Below, in pieces: positions 45,049-54,051 of a DNA stretch of 64,000 nt; the stretch's first letter is position 1, and each line of letters starts with the position of its first letter. The notes under the pieces are model-generated. The model did not search any database. It had not been told where the DNA came from and saw nothing but the letters and a program-made list of their open reading frames with translations. A program made the translations under genes and the position numbers. The stretch comes from Sulfitobacter undariae. Lineage in GTDB: Bacteria > Pseudomonadota > Alphaproteobacteria > Rhodobacterales > Rhodobacteraceae. The DNA is taken from assembly GCF_014196805.1 (NCBI RefSeq), contig NZ_JACIEI010000001.1, forward strand, positions 310,001-374,000, written 5' to 3'.

Positions 45049-46604
45049 CTGAGACGAAAATGAACGGGGCTGAAAGCCTTGTGCACACTCTGCTGGCGAA
45101 TGATGTAGATGTTTGCTTTACCAACCCTGGCACCTCCGAGATGCACTTTGTCGCGGCGCTGGATCACATTCCGGGCATGCGTTCGGTGCTGGTGTTGCAG
45201 GAAAACGTAGCAACAGGCGCGGCGGATGGCTATTACCGCATGGCGGGAAAACCTGCTTCAACTTTGCTGCACCTCGGGCCGGGTTTGGCCAACGGTCTAT
45301 CTAACCTGCATAACGCCAAAAAAGCAGGGTCTGGCGTGGTCAATATCATCGGTGAACATGCCTCGACGCATATCGAACTGGATGCGCCGCTGACCTCGGA
45401 TATCGAGGGTATTGCACGGCCTGTTTCCCATTGGGTTCGTAGCTCAAAATCCGCGCAAGACGTGGGTAAGGATGCCGCAGAAGCTATTCAGGCCGCTATG
45501 GTCGCACCGGGGCAAATCGCGTCTTTGATCTTGCCCAGCGACACGGCATGGAATGAAGACGGCGAAGCCCAAGAGGCGATTGAGATGCCCGTGCCTGCGC
45601 CCTTTGATGAAAGCCAGCTGGAACAGGCCGTTGCAGCGCTGGGCGGCGAAGAGACATTGTTGCTGCTGGGCGGCCAAGCTCTGACAGAGAGCAATTTGGA
45701 AATTGCTGGCAAAATCTCTGCGAAAACCGGCTGCGCGATCCTGTCTGAATGGGCTAACGGGCGGATGGAACGTGGCGTAGGGCGGGTCTATATTGACCGT
45801 GTGCCATACCCTATTGATTTGGCGCTCAAGGCACTTGCGCCGTATAAACGTATCGTTTTGATCGGTGCACGTGCGCCCATCGGTTTCTTTGCCTATCCTG
45901 GCAAACCCGCGATCCTGACCCGTGAAGGTGCAGAGATTACCAAATTGGCAAATGCAGGTGCTGATTTAACAGCAGCCCTTGCGGCGCTATGCAGCGCGAC
46001 GGGTGCGGATGATACGCCGCCTGCGCATGTTTCGGAACCCACCCAAGCGGTGCGTCCGACTGGCCCGATCACTCTAGAAGCCATTGCCGATCTGGTCGCT
46101 CTTTCCATCCCTGAGAACGGGATTGTTGTGGATGAATCCCTGACATCGGGCCGTGCGTTTTCACCTGCCACCAAAGGCGCTGCACCCCATTCGTGGATCA
46201 ACAACTGCGGCGGCTCCATCGGCTACTCTATGCCCACCTCTATCGGGGCGGCGGTGGCGTGTCCGGATCGCAAGGTTATGTGCCTCACGGGGGACGGGTC
46301 GGCGATGTATACGGTACAATCGTTGTGGACGATGGCACGTGAAAATCTGGATATTACAGTGGTGGTCTTCGCCAACCGCAGCTATCAGATTTTGCGCGGC
46401 GAGTTGACGAATGTCGGTGTCGGCAATCCCGGCCCCCGTGCGATTGACATGCTTAGCCTAGATCGCCCTGCGTTGGATTGGGTGCAAATGGCGCAAAGCA
46501 TGGGCGTCGAAGCGCAGCGTGTGGCGGATTGTGAAACCCTTGACGCCGCGCTGGAAGATGCATTGGCCAACAGCGGCCCGAATTTGATCGAAATTGTGCT
46601 TTAA
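45045..46604 (+). CDS. ThDP-dependent enzyme, acetolactate-synthase-like
   Basis: Thiamine-diphosphate enzyme of 519 residues. The N-terminal Pyr domain has the catalytic Glu about 53 in LQENVATGAADGYYRM, and the PP domain has the GDGSAMYTVQSLW ... FANRSY ThDP/Mg motif. Overall similar to large-subunit acetolactate synthases and benzoylformate/oxalyl-CoA type decarboxylases; no small subunit is nearby, so isoleucine/valine synthesis is unlikely. The GTG at 45045 overlaps the ligase stop; an ATG at 45060 is an equally possible start. Likely acts on the same imported substrate as the ligase. Confidence 0.8.
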   Translation: MTETKMNGAESLVHTLLANDVDVCFTNPGTSEMHFVAALDHIPGMRSVLVLQENVATGAADGYYRMAGKPASTLLHLGPGLANGLSNLHNAKKAGSGVVNIIGEHASTHIELDAPLTSDIEGIARPVSHWVRSSKSAQDVGKDAAEAIQAAMVAPGQIASLILPSDTAWNEDGEAQEAIEMPVPAPFDESQLEQAVAALGGEETLLLLGGQALTESNLEIAGKISAKTGCAILSEWANGRMERGVGRVYIDRVPYPIDLALKALAPYKRIVLIGARAPIGFFAYPGKPAILTREGAEITKLANAGADLTAALAALCSATGADDTPPAHVSEPTQAVRPTGPITLEAIADLVALSIPENGIVVDESLTSGRAFSPATKGAAPHSWINNCGGSIGYSMPTSIGAAVACPDRKVMCLTGDGSAMYTVQSLWTMARENLDITVVVFANRSYQILRGELTNVGVGNPGPRAIDMLSLDRPALDWVQMAQSMGVEAQRVADCETLDAALEDALANSGPNLIEIVL

Positions 46605-46609
46605 CAGCC

Positions 46610-47386
46610 TTAGGATGCAGTGCCTTTGAGGTGCTGCATCCATCCCAATCCCGCCTCGGTTGATATACGCGGGCGGTATTCAGCCCCTACAAACCCGTCA
46701 TAGCCAAGGGCGGTGAGATGGCGCATCAGCCAGCCATAATCGACTTCTCCGCAATCTGGTTCCCCGCGATCGGGCACCGCTGCAATCTGGACATGGCCGA
46801 TTTTTGGTAGCAAGCGTTCCAGCGACATCGCCAGATCGCCTTGCATGATCTGCATGTGGTAACAATCAAACATGATCTTTAACTCGGGCCTATCAAGGGC
46901 ATCGATGATGCGTTCTGCATGGGCCGTGTCGGACAGATGATAGCCCGCGACATCGCGTGTGTTGATGGGTTCAATCAAAATGCCGATCTCTTGCGCGGCG
47001 GCCAGATCGCAGGCAAAATTCAGGTTCTCGCGAAAGCAATCCTCGGAGGCGGTATCGCCCTCTGTGCGGCCAGCCATAACATGCACAGCCTCAACGCCAG
47101 CGGCTGCCGCATAATCAACCGCGCGGGTGATCTCGTTGCGGGCTTCTTCGCGCCTATGGGGCAGGGCGGCAAGGCCAAAGTCACCTGCGTCACGGTCACC
47201 GGGCCACGTGTTCAGGCCCAGCATGCGCAGACCAGTCTCTTGCAACGCGCTGCGCATAATCTCAGGTGCGGTGTCATAGGGAAAGTGACATTCAACCGCG
47301 TCAAACCCGCCTGATTTGGCGGCGCGGATGGCGTCGGGCAGGGGCAGGTCCGTGTATAAAAAGCCCAAGTTGGCAGAGTATTTCAT
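46610..47386 (-). CDS. otnI: 2-oxo-tetronate isomerase (hydroxypyruvate isomerase family)
   Basis: TIM-barrel isomerase of 258 residues, Hyi/OtnI family: SANLGFLYTDLPLPDAIRAA at the N terminus, ECHFPYD, ILIEPINTRDVAGYHLSD and MFDCYHMQIM. With OtnK and OtnC alongside, the specific role is 2-oxo-tetronate isomerisation in C4 sugar-acid breakdown. The ATG at 47386 shares its G/T with the otnC stop (TGATG). Last gene of the cluster, convergent with the ThDP gene five bases away. Confidence 0.87.
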   Translation of the reverse strand: MKYSANLGFLYTDLPLPDAIRAAKSGGFDAVECHFPYDTAPEIMRSALQETGLRMLGLNTWPGDRDAGDFGLAALPHRREEARNEITRAVDYAAAAGVEAVHVMAGRTEGDTASEDCFRENLNFACDLAAAQEIGILIEPINTRDVAGYHLSDTAHAERIIDALDRPELKIMFDCYHMQIMQGDLAMSLERLLPKIGHVQIAAVPDRGEPDCGEVDYGWLMRHLTALGYDGFVGAEYRPRISTEAGLGWMQHLKGTAS

Positions 47387-48033
47387 CAGTCGTCCCATTC
47401 CACATCAAATTTGGTCACCAAGGCGCGCACGTTTTCATCCGTTAGCGCCCGCGCATTCATGCCGCGTAGCATCATCGCCAGTCGGGCTGTGTCTTCCAGC
47501 TCTTCAATGGCGTTGCAGGCGGCCTCGATGTCTTTGCCCGCCACAACTGGCCCATGATTGGCCAACATCACCGCGCTGCGTTTCCCAGCAAGGCCACGCA
47601 CAGCATCGCCCATGGCGGGATCACCGGGCATGAAGAAGGGCAGCAGCTTCACGCGACCCAGTTTCATGATGCCGTAGGGGGTGAGCGGCGGTAGAAAGTT
47701 ATCGGCATCCGCATCCGGCATCATCGACAAGGCAACAGCGTGGCAACTGTGCAAATGCACCACGGCGCCTGCGTTGCTGCGTGTATCGTAAAACGCACTG
47801 TGCAGCGGCATTTCCTTGGTGGGTTTATCGCCACTGATCAGCATACCTTTGGCATCAAACCGCGACAGTCGCGCAGGATCAAGCCGCCCGAAACTGGTGC
47901 CTGTAGGGGAAACCAGCAGCCCACCGTCTTCTGTTCGAGCCGAGATATTGCCTGTGCTGCCGCCCGTCAGGCCACGGTCAAACATCGACTTTGCCAACAG
48001 GCAAATCTGTTCGCGCAGTGCGGTTTCACTCAT
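47386..48033 (-). CDS. otnC: 3-oxo-tetronate 4-phosphate decarboxylase (class II aldolase family)
   Basis: Zn-dependent class II aldolase/adducin-type enzyme of 215 residues that decarboxylates 3-oxo-tetronate 4-phosphate to dihydroxyacetone phosphate. Metal ligands appear in VVHLHSCHAVALS; the N-terminal GGSTGNISAR and MLANHGPVVAGKDIEAA are family typical. Overlaps both neighbours by one base. Confidence 0.88.
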   Translation of the reverse strand: MSETALREQICLLAKSMFDRGLTGGSTGNISARTEDGGLLVSPTGTSFGRLDPARLSRFDAKGMLISGDKPTKEMPLHSAFYDTRSNAGAVVHLHSCHAVALSMMPDADADNFLPPLTPYGIMKLGRVKLLPFFMPGDPAMGDAVRGLAGKRSAVMLANHGPVVAGKDIEAACNAIEELEDTARLAMMLRGMNARALTDENVRALVTKFDVEWDD

Positions 48034-49268
48034 TAACCTTGCCCCAAAACAGCCGCGGCTTTTTCAAAGTAATCCTCAGCGCCAAAGTTACCCGATTTCA
48101 GCGCGATCACCAATGTATCACTGGCACGCAGGGCAGGTACGCCCGGATCAATTTCGGGGCCAATGGCCATGGTGCGGATGTTCAGCGCCTCTACCACTGC
48201 GCCGGAGGTTTCGCCGCCTGCGGTCAGGATACGGGTGACGCCCATTCGGGCAAGGCGCACGGCAACATCGCCAAAGAAACTCTCAAGCGCATGCGCAGCG
48301 GCATCGGTACCAAATCGCGCCTGAATACCCGCAACCTCATCAGGATCAGCCGAGCTATAGGCGAGGGGCAGGCCATCCGTTTCAAATAACCACTGGGCCA
48401 CGTCTTGGGGTGTTTGTGTGCCGTCAATCACGGCGGCGGGATCAATTTTCAGGCCAGCATGCCGCGCCAGATGATAGGCAATCTGCCCGCGGGTCGCGGT
48501 TGAGCAGGATCCGGATAGCACAACGGCTTTGCCTGTCTGCAGTTGCCATGGCACAGGCGCAGGGTTGATGCCAAAGTTGGCAGGTAGGCCAAGTGCCACG
48601 CCTGAGCCACCTGTGATCAGCGGCAGGCCTTTGGCGGCTGCACCAATTTCCATCAAGTCAGCGTCACGCAGCGCATCCACCACAATCATCCGCTGTCCAG
48701 CAGTATGGGCGGCTTCCATCTGTGCAGCGATGGCGGCGGCCCCCTTAAAAACAGTCTCTGCGGGTACCAGACCTACGGAATGGTTGCTCTGTGCAGCCAT
48801 CAAGCGGCGCAGGTTGGCGTCTTTCATCGGGGTCAGCGGATGGTTTTCCATGCCGCTTTCATTCAACAACATGTCTTTGACGAAAAGGTAGCCTTGATAG
48901 ATTGACCGCCCCGCACCTGGAAACGCAGGGCAAACTATGACTTTATGCGCATCCAGCGCTTCGGCCAGTGCATCGGCAACGGGGCCGATGTTGCCTTGTG
49001 CGGTGCTGTCGAAGGTGGAACAATATTTAAAGAAAATCTGTTCGCACCCTTGGTCTTGCAACCAGCGCAGCGCCTCTAGGGATTGGCGCACAGCCTCATC
49101 AGGATCAATCGAGCGCGACTTGAGCGAGACAACACCGGCTTGCACCTCGGCATCCGCAGGCCCGTCTGGCACACCGCTATATTGCACGGTACGCATGCCT
49201 GCTTTGGCTAGCGTGTTGGCCAGATCGCTGGAGCCTGTGAAATCATCCCCGATACATCCCAGTAGCAT
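48033..49268 (-). CDS. otnK: 3-oxo-tetronate kinase (four-carbon acid sugar kinase)
   Basis: Kinase of 411 residues in the DUF1537/OtnK family. N-terminal substrate domain CIGDDFTGSSDLANTLAKAGMRTVQY and C-terminal nucleotide domain with VLSGSCSTATRGQI and TAGGETSGAVVEAL. Phosphorylates 3-oxo-tetronate before OtnC. Shares one base with the dehydrogenase stop and the otnC start. Confidence 0.9.
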   Translation of the reverse strand: MLLGCIGDDFTGSSDLANTLAKAGMRTVQYSGVPDGPADAEVQAGVVSLKSRSIDPDEAVRQSLEALRWLQDQGCEQIFFKYCSTFDSTAQGNIGPVADALAEALDAHKVIVCPAFPGAGRSIYQGYLFVKDMLLNESGMENHPLTPMKDANLRRLMAAQSNHSVGLVPAETVFKGAAAIAAQMEAAHTAGQRMIVVDALRDADLMEIGAAAKGLPLITGGSGVALGLPANFGINPAPVPWQLQTGKAVVLSGSCSTATRGQIAYHLARHAGLKIDPAAVIDGTQTPQDVAQWLFETDGLPLAYSSADPDEVAGIQARFGTDAAAHALESFFGDVAVRLARMGVTRILTAGGETSGAVVEALNIRTMAIGPEIDPGVPALRASDTLVIALKSGNFGAEDYFEKAAAVLGQG

Positions 49269-50152
49269 TATGCGTCTCCCGGTAGGGTAACACCGCCTGC
49301 GCGGGCAAAGAATTTGGCGATGGCCGCGTCGTCCTCATCGCCCAACCCTGCCTGTGATGCAGCGCGGAACTGTTCCAGCGCGTTGGATGAAATCGGCACT
49401 GGAAGACCCGAAGAGGCTGCGATGTCGGCGATGATGCCCAAATCCTTTGACCAGATGTCCACCTTGGAGCGGGGTGTGTAATCACCCTCCACCACATGCG
49501 GGCCACGGTTTTCAAACATCCATGATGTCCCAGCCGAGGCCGAAACAACTTCAACAATGCGCGCAGGGTCCAGCCCTTGGGATGCGCCAAAGGCCATGGC
49601 TTCGCCCATCGCGGCGATATGCACACCCGCAAGAAGTTGGTTCACCGCCTTCATCGCGGACCCAGCACCAGCTGCGTCGCCCAAACGGTGCACGGTTTGC
49701 GCCATGGCGTCCAACACTGGGGCCGCAGCGGCGAAGGCATCGGGCGCTCCAGACGCCATGATCGAAAGCTGCCCTGCGGCGGCTTTGATCGCACCGCCTG
49801 AGATAGGCGCATCCAGATAAAGCAGGCCCAGATTTTGGGCCGTGGCCTCCATCTCCTTGGCAAAATCAGGTGCGACAGTTGCACAAGACAGGATCACACC
49901 ACCTTTGCGCATGTCCTTGGCGATGCCTTGTTCGCCAAACAGCACAGCGCGGGTTTGATCGGCATTCAGAACCGCGCTGACGATCGCATCGGCAGGGGCG
50001 GATGTACTGCCCGCTGCCATGCCGCCTTGGGCGCAAAACAGATCAACACGCGTGGTGTTTGGGTCATAGCCGCGCACGTCATGTCCTGCGCGCACAAGGC
50101 TGGTCGCCATGCCCAGCCCCATGGAGCCGAGGCCAACAAAATCAATCAACAT
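49268..50152 (-). CDS. ltnD: L-threonate dehydrogenase (beta-hydroxyacid dehydrogenase family)
   Basis: NAD-dependent dehydrogenase of 294 residues. Rossmann GLGSMGLG at 7-14, substrate motif DAPISGG at 114-120 and catalytic Lys168 in SAMKAVNQLL. Next to otnK it most likely oxidises L-threonate to 2-oxo-threonate. The LtnD assignment rests on context and family; D-erythronate could also enter through DenD upstream. Confidence 0.85.
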   Translation of the reverse strand: MLIDFVGLGSMGLGMATSLVRAGHDVRGYDPNTTRVDLFCAQGGMAAGSTSAPADAIVSAVLNADQTRAVLFGEQGIAKDMRKGGVILSCATVAPDFAKEMEATAQNLGLLYLDAPISGGAIKAAAGQLSIMASGAPDAFAAAAPVLDAMAQTVHRLGDAAGAGSAMKAVNQLLAGVHIAAMGEAMAFGASQGLDPARIVEVVSASAGTSWMFENRGPHVVEGDYTPRSKVDIWSKDLGIIADIAASSGLPVPISSNALEQFRAASQAGLGDEDDAAIAKFFARAGGVTLPGDA

Positions 50153-50155
50153 GAA

Positions 50156-51436
50156 TTATCCTCCAAAGACCCATTCAACTGGCCACAATGTGATCGCAGG
50201 AACGTAGGTGATGACCATCAAGGCCGCGAAAACGGTTAGAACAAACCAGACCAGCTGCGGGATGATCTTTTCAACGCGCAGATCGGCCACTGCGCAGGCG
50301 GCAAACAGGTTCACCCCAAGCGGTGGCGTAATCATACCCAATGCAAGGTTGACCACAATGATCAGGCCAAAGTGTACAGGGTCCACGCCATAGCTGATGG
50401 CGATGGGCGTGAGGATCGGCGCAAGTACCAGAATGGCGGCGGATGTTTCAATGAACATACCCACGATGAGCAGTAGCACATTCACGGCCAGCAAAAAGGC
50501 GATGCGGCTTTCAAAGATGTCACGGAACCATGCGGCGATTTCATTTGGCAGGCCCGAACGTGTGATCAGGAATGAAAACAGCGAAGCGGCTGAGATGATG
50601 ATCATGATGGCCGAGGTCGAGATGACCGTCTTTTTCAAAATCTCGGGCAGGTCGCGGAATTTCAGCTCTCTGTATAAACCCATCCCAACGATGAGCGCGG
50701 CGGCAACAGCGGCGGCGCTGGCCTCAGTAGGGGTGAAAATGCCGGAATAAATACCACCAAGGATCACTACAGGGACCAGCAAAGCAGGCAAGGCAGACAG
50801 AAATGCAGCACCCGGTGAGGCACGGCCGACACCGTCGTCTTTGCCGATGCCGCGCATCCGGCAGATCACCAGAACCAGCGCCATGAGAGAGCCAGCCACA
50901 ACAACACCCGGCCCGATGCCCGCGACAAACAGTTTGCCGACAGACGTGTCAGTGGACACGCCGTAAAGGATCAGTGGAATTGAGGGCGGGATCAGCACGC
51001 CGAGTTCAGCCGAGGAAGCTTGGATAGAGGCGGCAAGCGGTTTGGGGTAGTTGTGTTTGACCATCGCGGGGATCAAGATCGCGCCGATGGCGAATGTGGT
51101 TGCCACGGATGAACCAGAAACAGAGGCGAACAGCATACATGTCAGAACACAGGTACAGGCCAAGCCGCCTTGTACACCGCCTACAAGAGATTTGGCCAGT
51201 TCAACCAAACGGTGCGAGATGCCGCCCGCAGACATCAGATTACCCGCAAGGATAAACAGTGGAATTGCCATCAAGGGAAAGCTGTCGATGCCTGTGAACA
51301 TGCGTTGCGCCACCAGCAGCAGGGGTAGGCGGCCATGGGCCTCAATCCCGATGACAGAGGCAAGCCCGATGGATACCGCAATGGGGATACCAAGGACAAA
51401 AAGGATTGCGAGGGACAGACCAAGTGCGGCGTTCAT
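50156..51436 (-). CDS. dctM: TRAP transporter large permease (DctM type)
   Basis: Membrane protein of 426 residues with about 12 hydrophobic segments and DctM landmarks: LIPAMVKHNYPKPLAASIQASSAELGVLIPPSIPLI and LALGMITPPLGVNLF. The ATG at 51436 overlaps the small-permease stop. Part of the C4 sugar-acid uptake system. Ends four bases before the dehydrogenase gene start. Confidence 0.9.
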   Translation of the reverse strand: MNAALGLSLAILFVLGIPIAVSIGLASVIGIEAHGRLPLLLVAQRMFTGIDSFPLMAIPLFILAGNLMSAGGISHRLVELAKSLVGGVQGGLACTCVLTCMLFASVSGSSVATTFAIGAILIPAMVKHNYPKPLAASIQASSAELGVLIPPSIPLILYGVSTDTSVGKLFVAGIGPGVVVAGSLMALVLVICRMRGIGKDDGVGRASPGAAFLSALPALLVPVVILGGIYSGIFTPTEASAAAVAAALIVGMGLYRELKFRDLPEILKKTVISTSAIMIIISAASLFSFLITRSGLPNEIAAWFRDIFESRIAFLLAVNVLLLIVGMFIETSAAILVLAPILTPIAISYGVDPVHFGLIIVVNLALGMITPPLGVNLFAACAVADLRVEKIIPQLVWFVLTVFAALMVITYVPAITLWPVEWVFGG

Positions 51437-51939
51437 TGTGCTGCCTCCGCGTTGCGGGCTTCGAGCCAATCACCTTGTACGGCGCGGATCATGGCGGCGA
51501 CAATTGCGATGAGGATAAAGAATGAACCGACGGGCAGAGCGGCATAAACCCAACCAATGGAGACCTCTAGCGCGGCCAAGCTTTGAGCTTTGACGCGCAA
51601 GGTCATCAGGTATCCTTGCCACATCAGGACAGAGAAAAAGACAAGAGAGCCGAGATTGGCAAAGAGGTAGAGCGCCAACCCCAGACGGGGTGGCAGAATG
51701 TTCTGGATCACATCAACCGAGATCATCGCACCATGCCGAAAGGCAACTGCAACGCCAAGGAAAACAGACCAAATCATCGCGGAGCGCGTGATCACTTCGG
51801 ACCACGTGGAGGGGGCGCCGAATACAAAGCGGGTGACCACCTGAAACAGCGCCAAAGAGGCCGCAATAATCAGAAATGCGATGGAGAGCCGTAAGGCCGC
51901 GCCTGTCGTGAAGTCTTCGAAACGTAGGAAATAACGCAT
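51433..51939 (-). CDS. dctQ: TRAP transporter small permease (DctQ type)
   Basis: Protein of 168 residues with four hydrophobic helices; WSEVITRSAMIWSVFLGVAVAFRHGAMISVD is the usual DctQ stretch. Works with DctM and DctP. The gap of about 80 bp to dctP contains a hairpin. Confidence 0.88.
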   Translation of the reverse strand: MRYFLRFEDFTTGAALRLSIAFLIIAASLALFQVVTRFVFGAPSTWSEVITRSAMIWSVFLGVAVAFRHGAMISVDVIQNILPPRLGLALYLFANLGSLVFFSVLMWQGYLMTLRVKAQSLAALEVSIGWVYAALPVGSFFILIAIVAAMIRAVQGDWLEARNAEAAQ

Positions 51940-51976
51940 GGCGAGACCTTATGTTTTAGAGAATTAGAAGATGGCA

Positions 51977-52002
51977 TCAGGCGCAGCCGAAGCCGCGCCT
52001 GA
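51977..52002 (-). terminator. Intercistronic hairpin between dctP and dctQ
   Basis: Perfect 8-bp inverted repeat TCAGGCGC (51977-51984) with GCGCCTGA (51995-52002), 10-nt loop, located just after the dctP stop on the - strand. No T tract follows, so mRNA stabilisation is likelier than termination. Confidence 0.55.
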
Positions 52003-52016
52003 CAAAGAAAGAAGGG

Positions 52017-52988
52017 TTACTCGACCGCTTGAATGCGCTCGACCAACTCGGTGCCGTATTGGTCGGTGTAGACCTTGTAAGCTGTCTGGGCCAACTCGGC
52101 GAAAGGCGCCTTGTCGATGTCGGTGATGACTTCCATGCCGTTTTCACGCAGCAAGGCCACGCCAGCATCTTCCAAACGGTTAACTTCGGCACGTGTGGCC
52201 ACAGCAGAGGCTTTGGCCGCTTCATAGAACCAGCCTTTTTGCTCGTCTGTCAGGCCATCAATCAGGATCGGAGAGGCCAGAACCGCAACAGGAGAATAAA
52301 CGTGACCTGTCAAAGAAACGTTGTTCTGAACTTCCCAGAACTTGGAGGCGGTGATGACGGTAATCGGGTTTTCCTGACCGTCAACAACACCTTGCTGAAG
52401 CGCGGTGAACAGCTCGGGGAAGGCCATCGGTGTTGGCGCGGCACCCATTGCCGAGAAGGCTTCCATGTGAACTTTGTTTTCCATGGTCCGCAGTTTCAAT
52501 CCGTCCAGATCCGCAGGTGTGCGTATAGGGCGCTGTGAGTTTGTCACGTGGCGGAAGCCGTTTTCGGACCAAGCCAGACCAACCAATTGGTTTTCGTCGA
52601 TCTTGGCCAGCAGTTCTTGGCCGATCTCACCATCCAGCGTTTTGCGCGCGTGGTCATAGTCACGGAACAGGAACGGCAGGTCCAATGCGTAGACTTCTGG
52701 AACGAAGTTGCCCAACGGTCCTGTTGATGTGATCACCACATCCAGCGAGCCGATTTGCAAGCCTTCGATCATGTCACGTTCGCCGCCCAGCTGGCCTGCG
52801 GGGGCTTGTGTGCCTGTGAATTCGCCGCCTGATAGCTCTTCGAGCTTGGCGATGAAGGCATCAGCGCCAAGACCGTAATGCGAAGTTGGCGATAGCGCGT
52901 GGCCGATCACGATGGATTGTTCAGCATAGGCAGAGCTGCCTGCGATCAGGGCAACGGTGCTTGCGACTGCGAAAAGAGTATGTTTCAT
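52017..52988 (-). CDS. dctP: TRAP transporter solute-binding protein (DctP type)
   Basis: Periplasmic binding protein of 323 residues with signal peptide MKHTLFAVASTVALIAGSSAYA. Mature features include IVIGHALSPTSHYG, LRTMENKVHMEAFSAMGAAPTPMAFPELFTALQQGVVDGQENP (the conserved carboxylate-binding Arg lies here). The ATG at 52988 follows GAGGAAACC. Ligand is probably L-threonate or D-erythronate, by context. Confidence 0.9.
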   Translation of the reverse strand: MKHTLFAVASTVALIAGSSAYAEQSIVIGHALSPTSHYGLGADAFIAKLEELSGGEFTGTQAPAGQLGGERDMIEGLQIGSLDVVITSTGPLGNFVPEVYALDLPFLFRDYDHARKTLDGEIGQELLAKIDENQLVGLAWSENGFRHVTNSQRPIRTPADLDGLKLRTMENKVHMEAFSAMGAAPTPMAFPELFTALQQGVVDGQENPITVITASKFWEVQNNVSLTGHVYSPVAVLASPILIDGLTDEQKGWFYEAAKASAVATRAEVNRLEDAGVALLRENGMEVITDIDKAPFAELAQTAYKVYTDQYGTELVERIQAVE

Positions 52989-53064
52989 TTGGTTTCCTCC
53001 CAAAGGGTGTTTCGTTTTGTCATTCAAACCTGTGCAGATGCACGGTCAGTTTTGGTGCCTCTTG

Positions 53065-54051
53065 TCAGGCACCTTTCAGGGCCGGTTGGCCCATCTCGTC
53101 TTCCAGATAAATCGCGATGATTTCCTGAAATGATTTTTCCGCGACAAAGCCCGCAGCAAGGGCGCGTGCCGTGTCAAAGGCGCGGGGCCAGCCTGCGATG
53201 ATCTGTGCCACAGCCGGATCGGGTGCGCGGCGGATCAGCGCCACGGCGCCATCTCCCGCCACGGCACGCAGGGCTTCGATTTGTTCGCCCACGGTGGCCG
53301 ACACGCCGGGCATGGTCATGCAGCGCTGTGCACCCAGTTGCGCCGTGTCCATGGTGGCGGCATGTTCGATATAGCCTACGGCGGCGCGGGGGCTGGCGAA
53401 CCAGTGGCGCACATCGTCTTCCACAGGCAAAATCGCCTCAACACCGTTCAAAGGTTCACGCAAGATGCCAGAGAAGAAGCTGGACGCGGCTTTGTTCCGT
53501 TTGCCGGGGCGGATGCAGATGGTGGGGAAGCGGATGCCGACCCCGTCCAGAAAACCGCGCCGCGAATAATCGTTCAACAGCAGCTCGCCCATCGCCTTTT
53601 GCGCGCCATAGCTGGTCAGCGGTGTCAGTTGGTGGGTGTCGGGGATGACGTCAGGCAAGGGCGCGCCGAACACCGCCAGCGAAGAGGCATAGATCACGCG
53701 GGGGCAATAGCCTTCAATCGATTGGATGGCTTCCAGCAAGGCGCGGGTGCCGTCTAGGTTGACGCGGTAACCTTTATCGAAATCGGCTTCGGCCTCGCCC
53801 GATACAATTGCCGCCAGATGCACGATGATGTCAGGGCGGTTTGCGATCACACGCTCGGACGTGCCGCTTTGGGTTAGATCGGCGGCGAAAACCTCGCGGG
53901 TGCCTTTGAAATCTGCGGCCACGTCAGGCTCGATCACGTCAACCAGCGTCATGGCATCAACGGGAGTGCCGCCGATAGCGCCTGTTGCGGCAATGCGCTC
54001 GGCCAGTTTGCGGCCAATCATGCCCGCTGCTCCAATGATCGTCACGCGCAT
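53065..54051 (-). CDS. denD: D-erythronate dehydrogenase (NAD-dependent epimerase/dehydratase family)
   Basis: Extended short-chain dehydrogenase of 328 residues: NAD motif GAAGMIGRKLAE at 7-18, Ser123/124 (YASSLAVFG), and Tyr148 with Lys152 (YGAQK). The RFPTICIRPGKRNKAASSFFSGI segment is typical of DenD. It would oxidise D-erythronate to 2-oxo-erythronate, which OtnI, OtnK and OtnC then process. The gntR reading frame overlaps its start by about 10 bases. Confidence 0.87.
   Translation of the reverse strand: MRVTIIGAAGMIGRKLAERIAATGAIGGTPVDAMTLVDVIEPDVAADFKGTREVFAADLTQSGTSERVIANRPDIIVHLAAIVSGEAEADFDKGYRVNLDGTRALLEAIQSIEGYCPRVIYASSLAVFGAPLPDVIPDTHQLTPLTSYGAQKAMGELLLNDYSRRGFLDGVGIRFPTICIRPGKRNKAASSFFSGILREPLNGVEAILPVEDDVRHWFASPRAAVGYIEHAATMDTAQLGAQRCMTMPGVSATVGEQIEALRAVAGDGAVALIRRAPDPAVAQIIAGWPRAFDTARALAAGFVAEKSFQEIIAIYLEDEMGQPALKGA

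Noticed and set aside
45045-46604. Biosynthetic acetolactate synthase (ilvB)
   Set aside because: No ilvH-like small subunit nearby and the gene lies in a catabolic transporter operon, so the ilvB symbol was not used.
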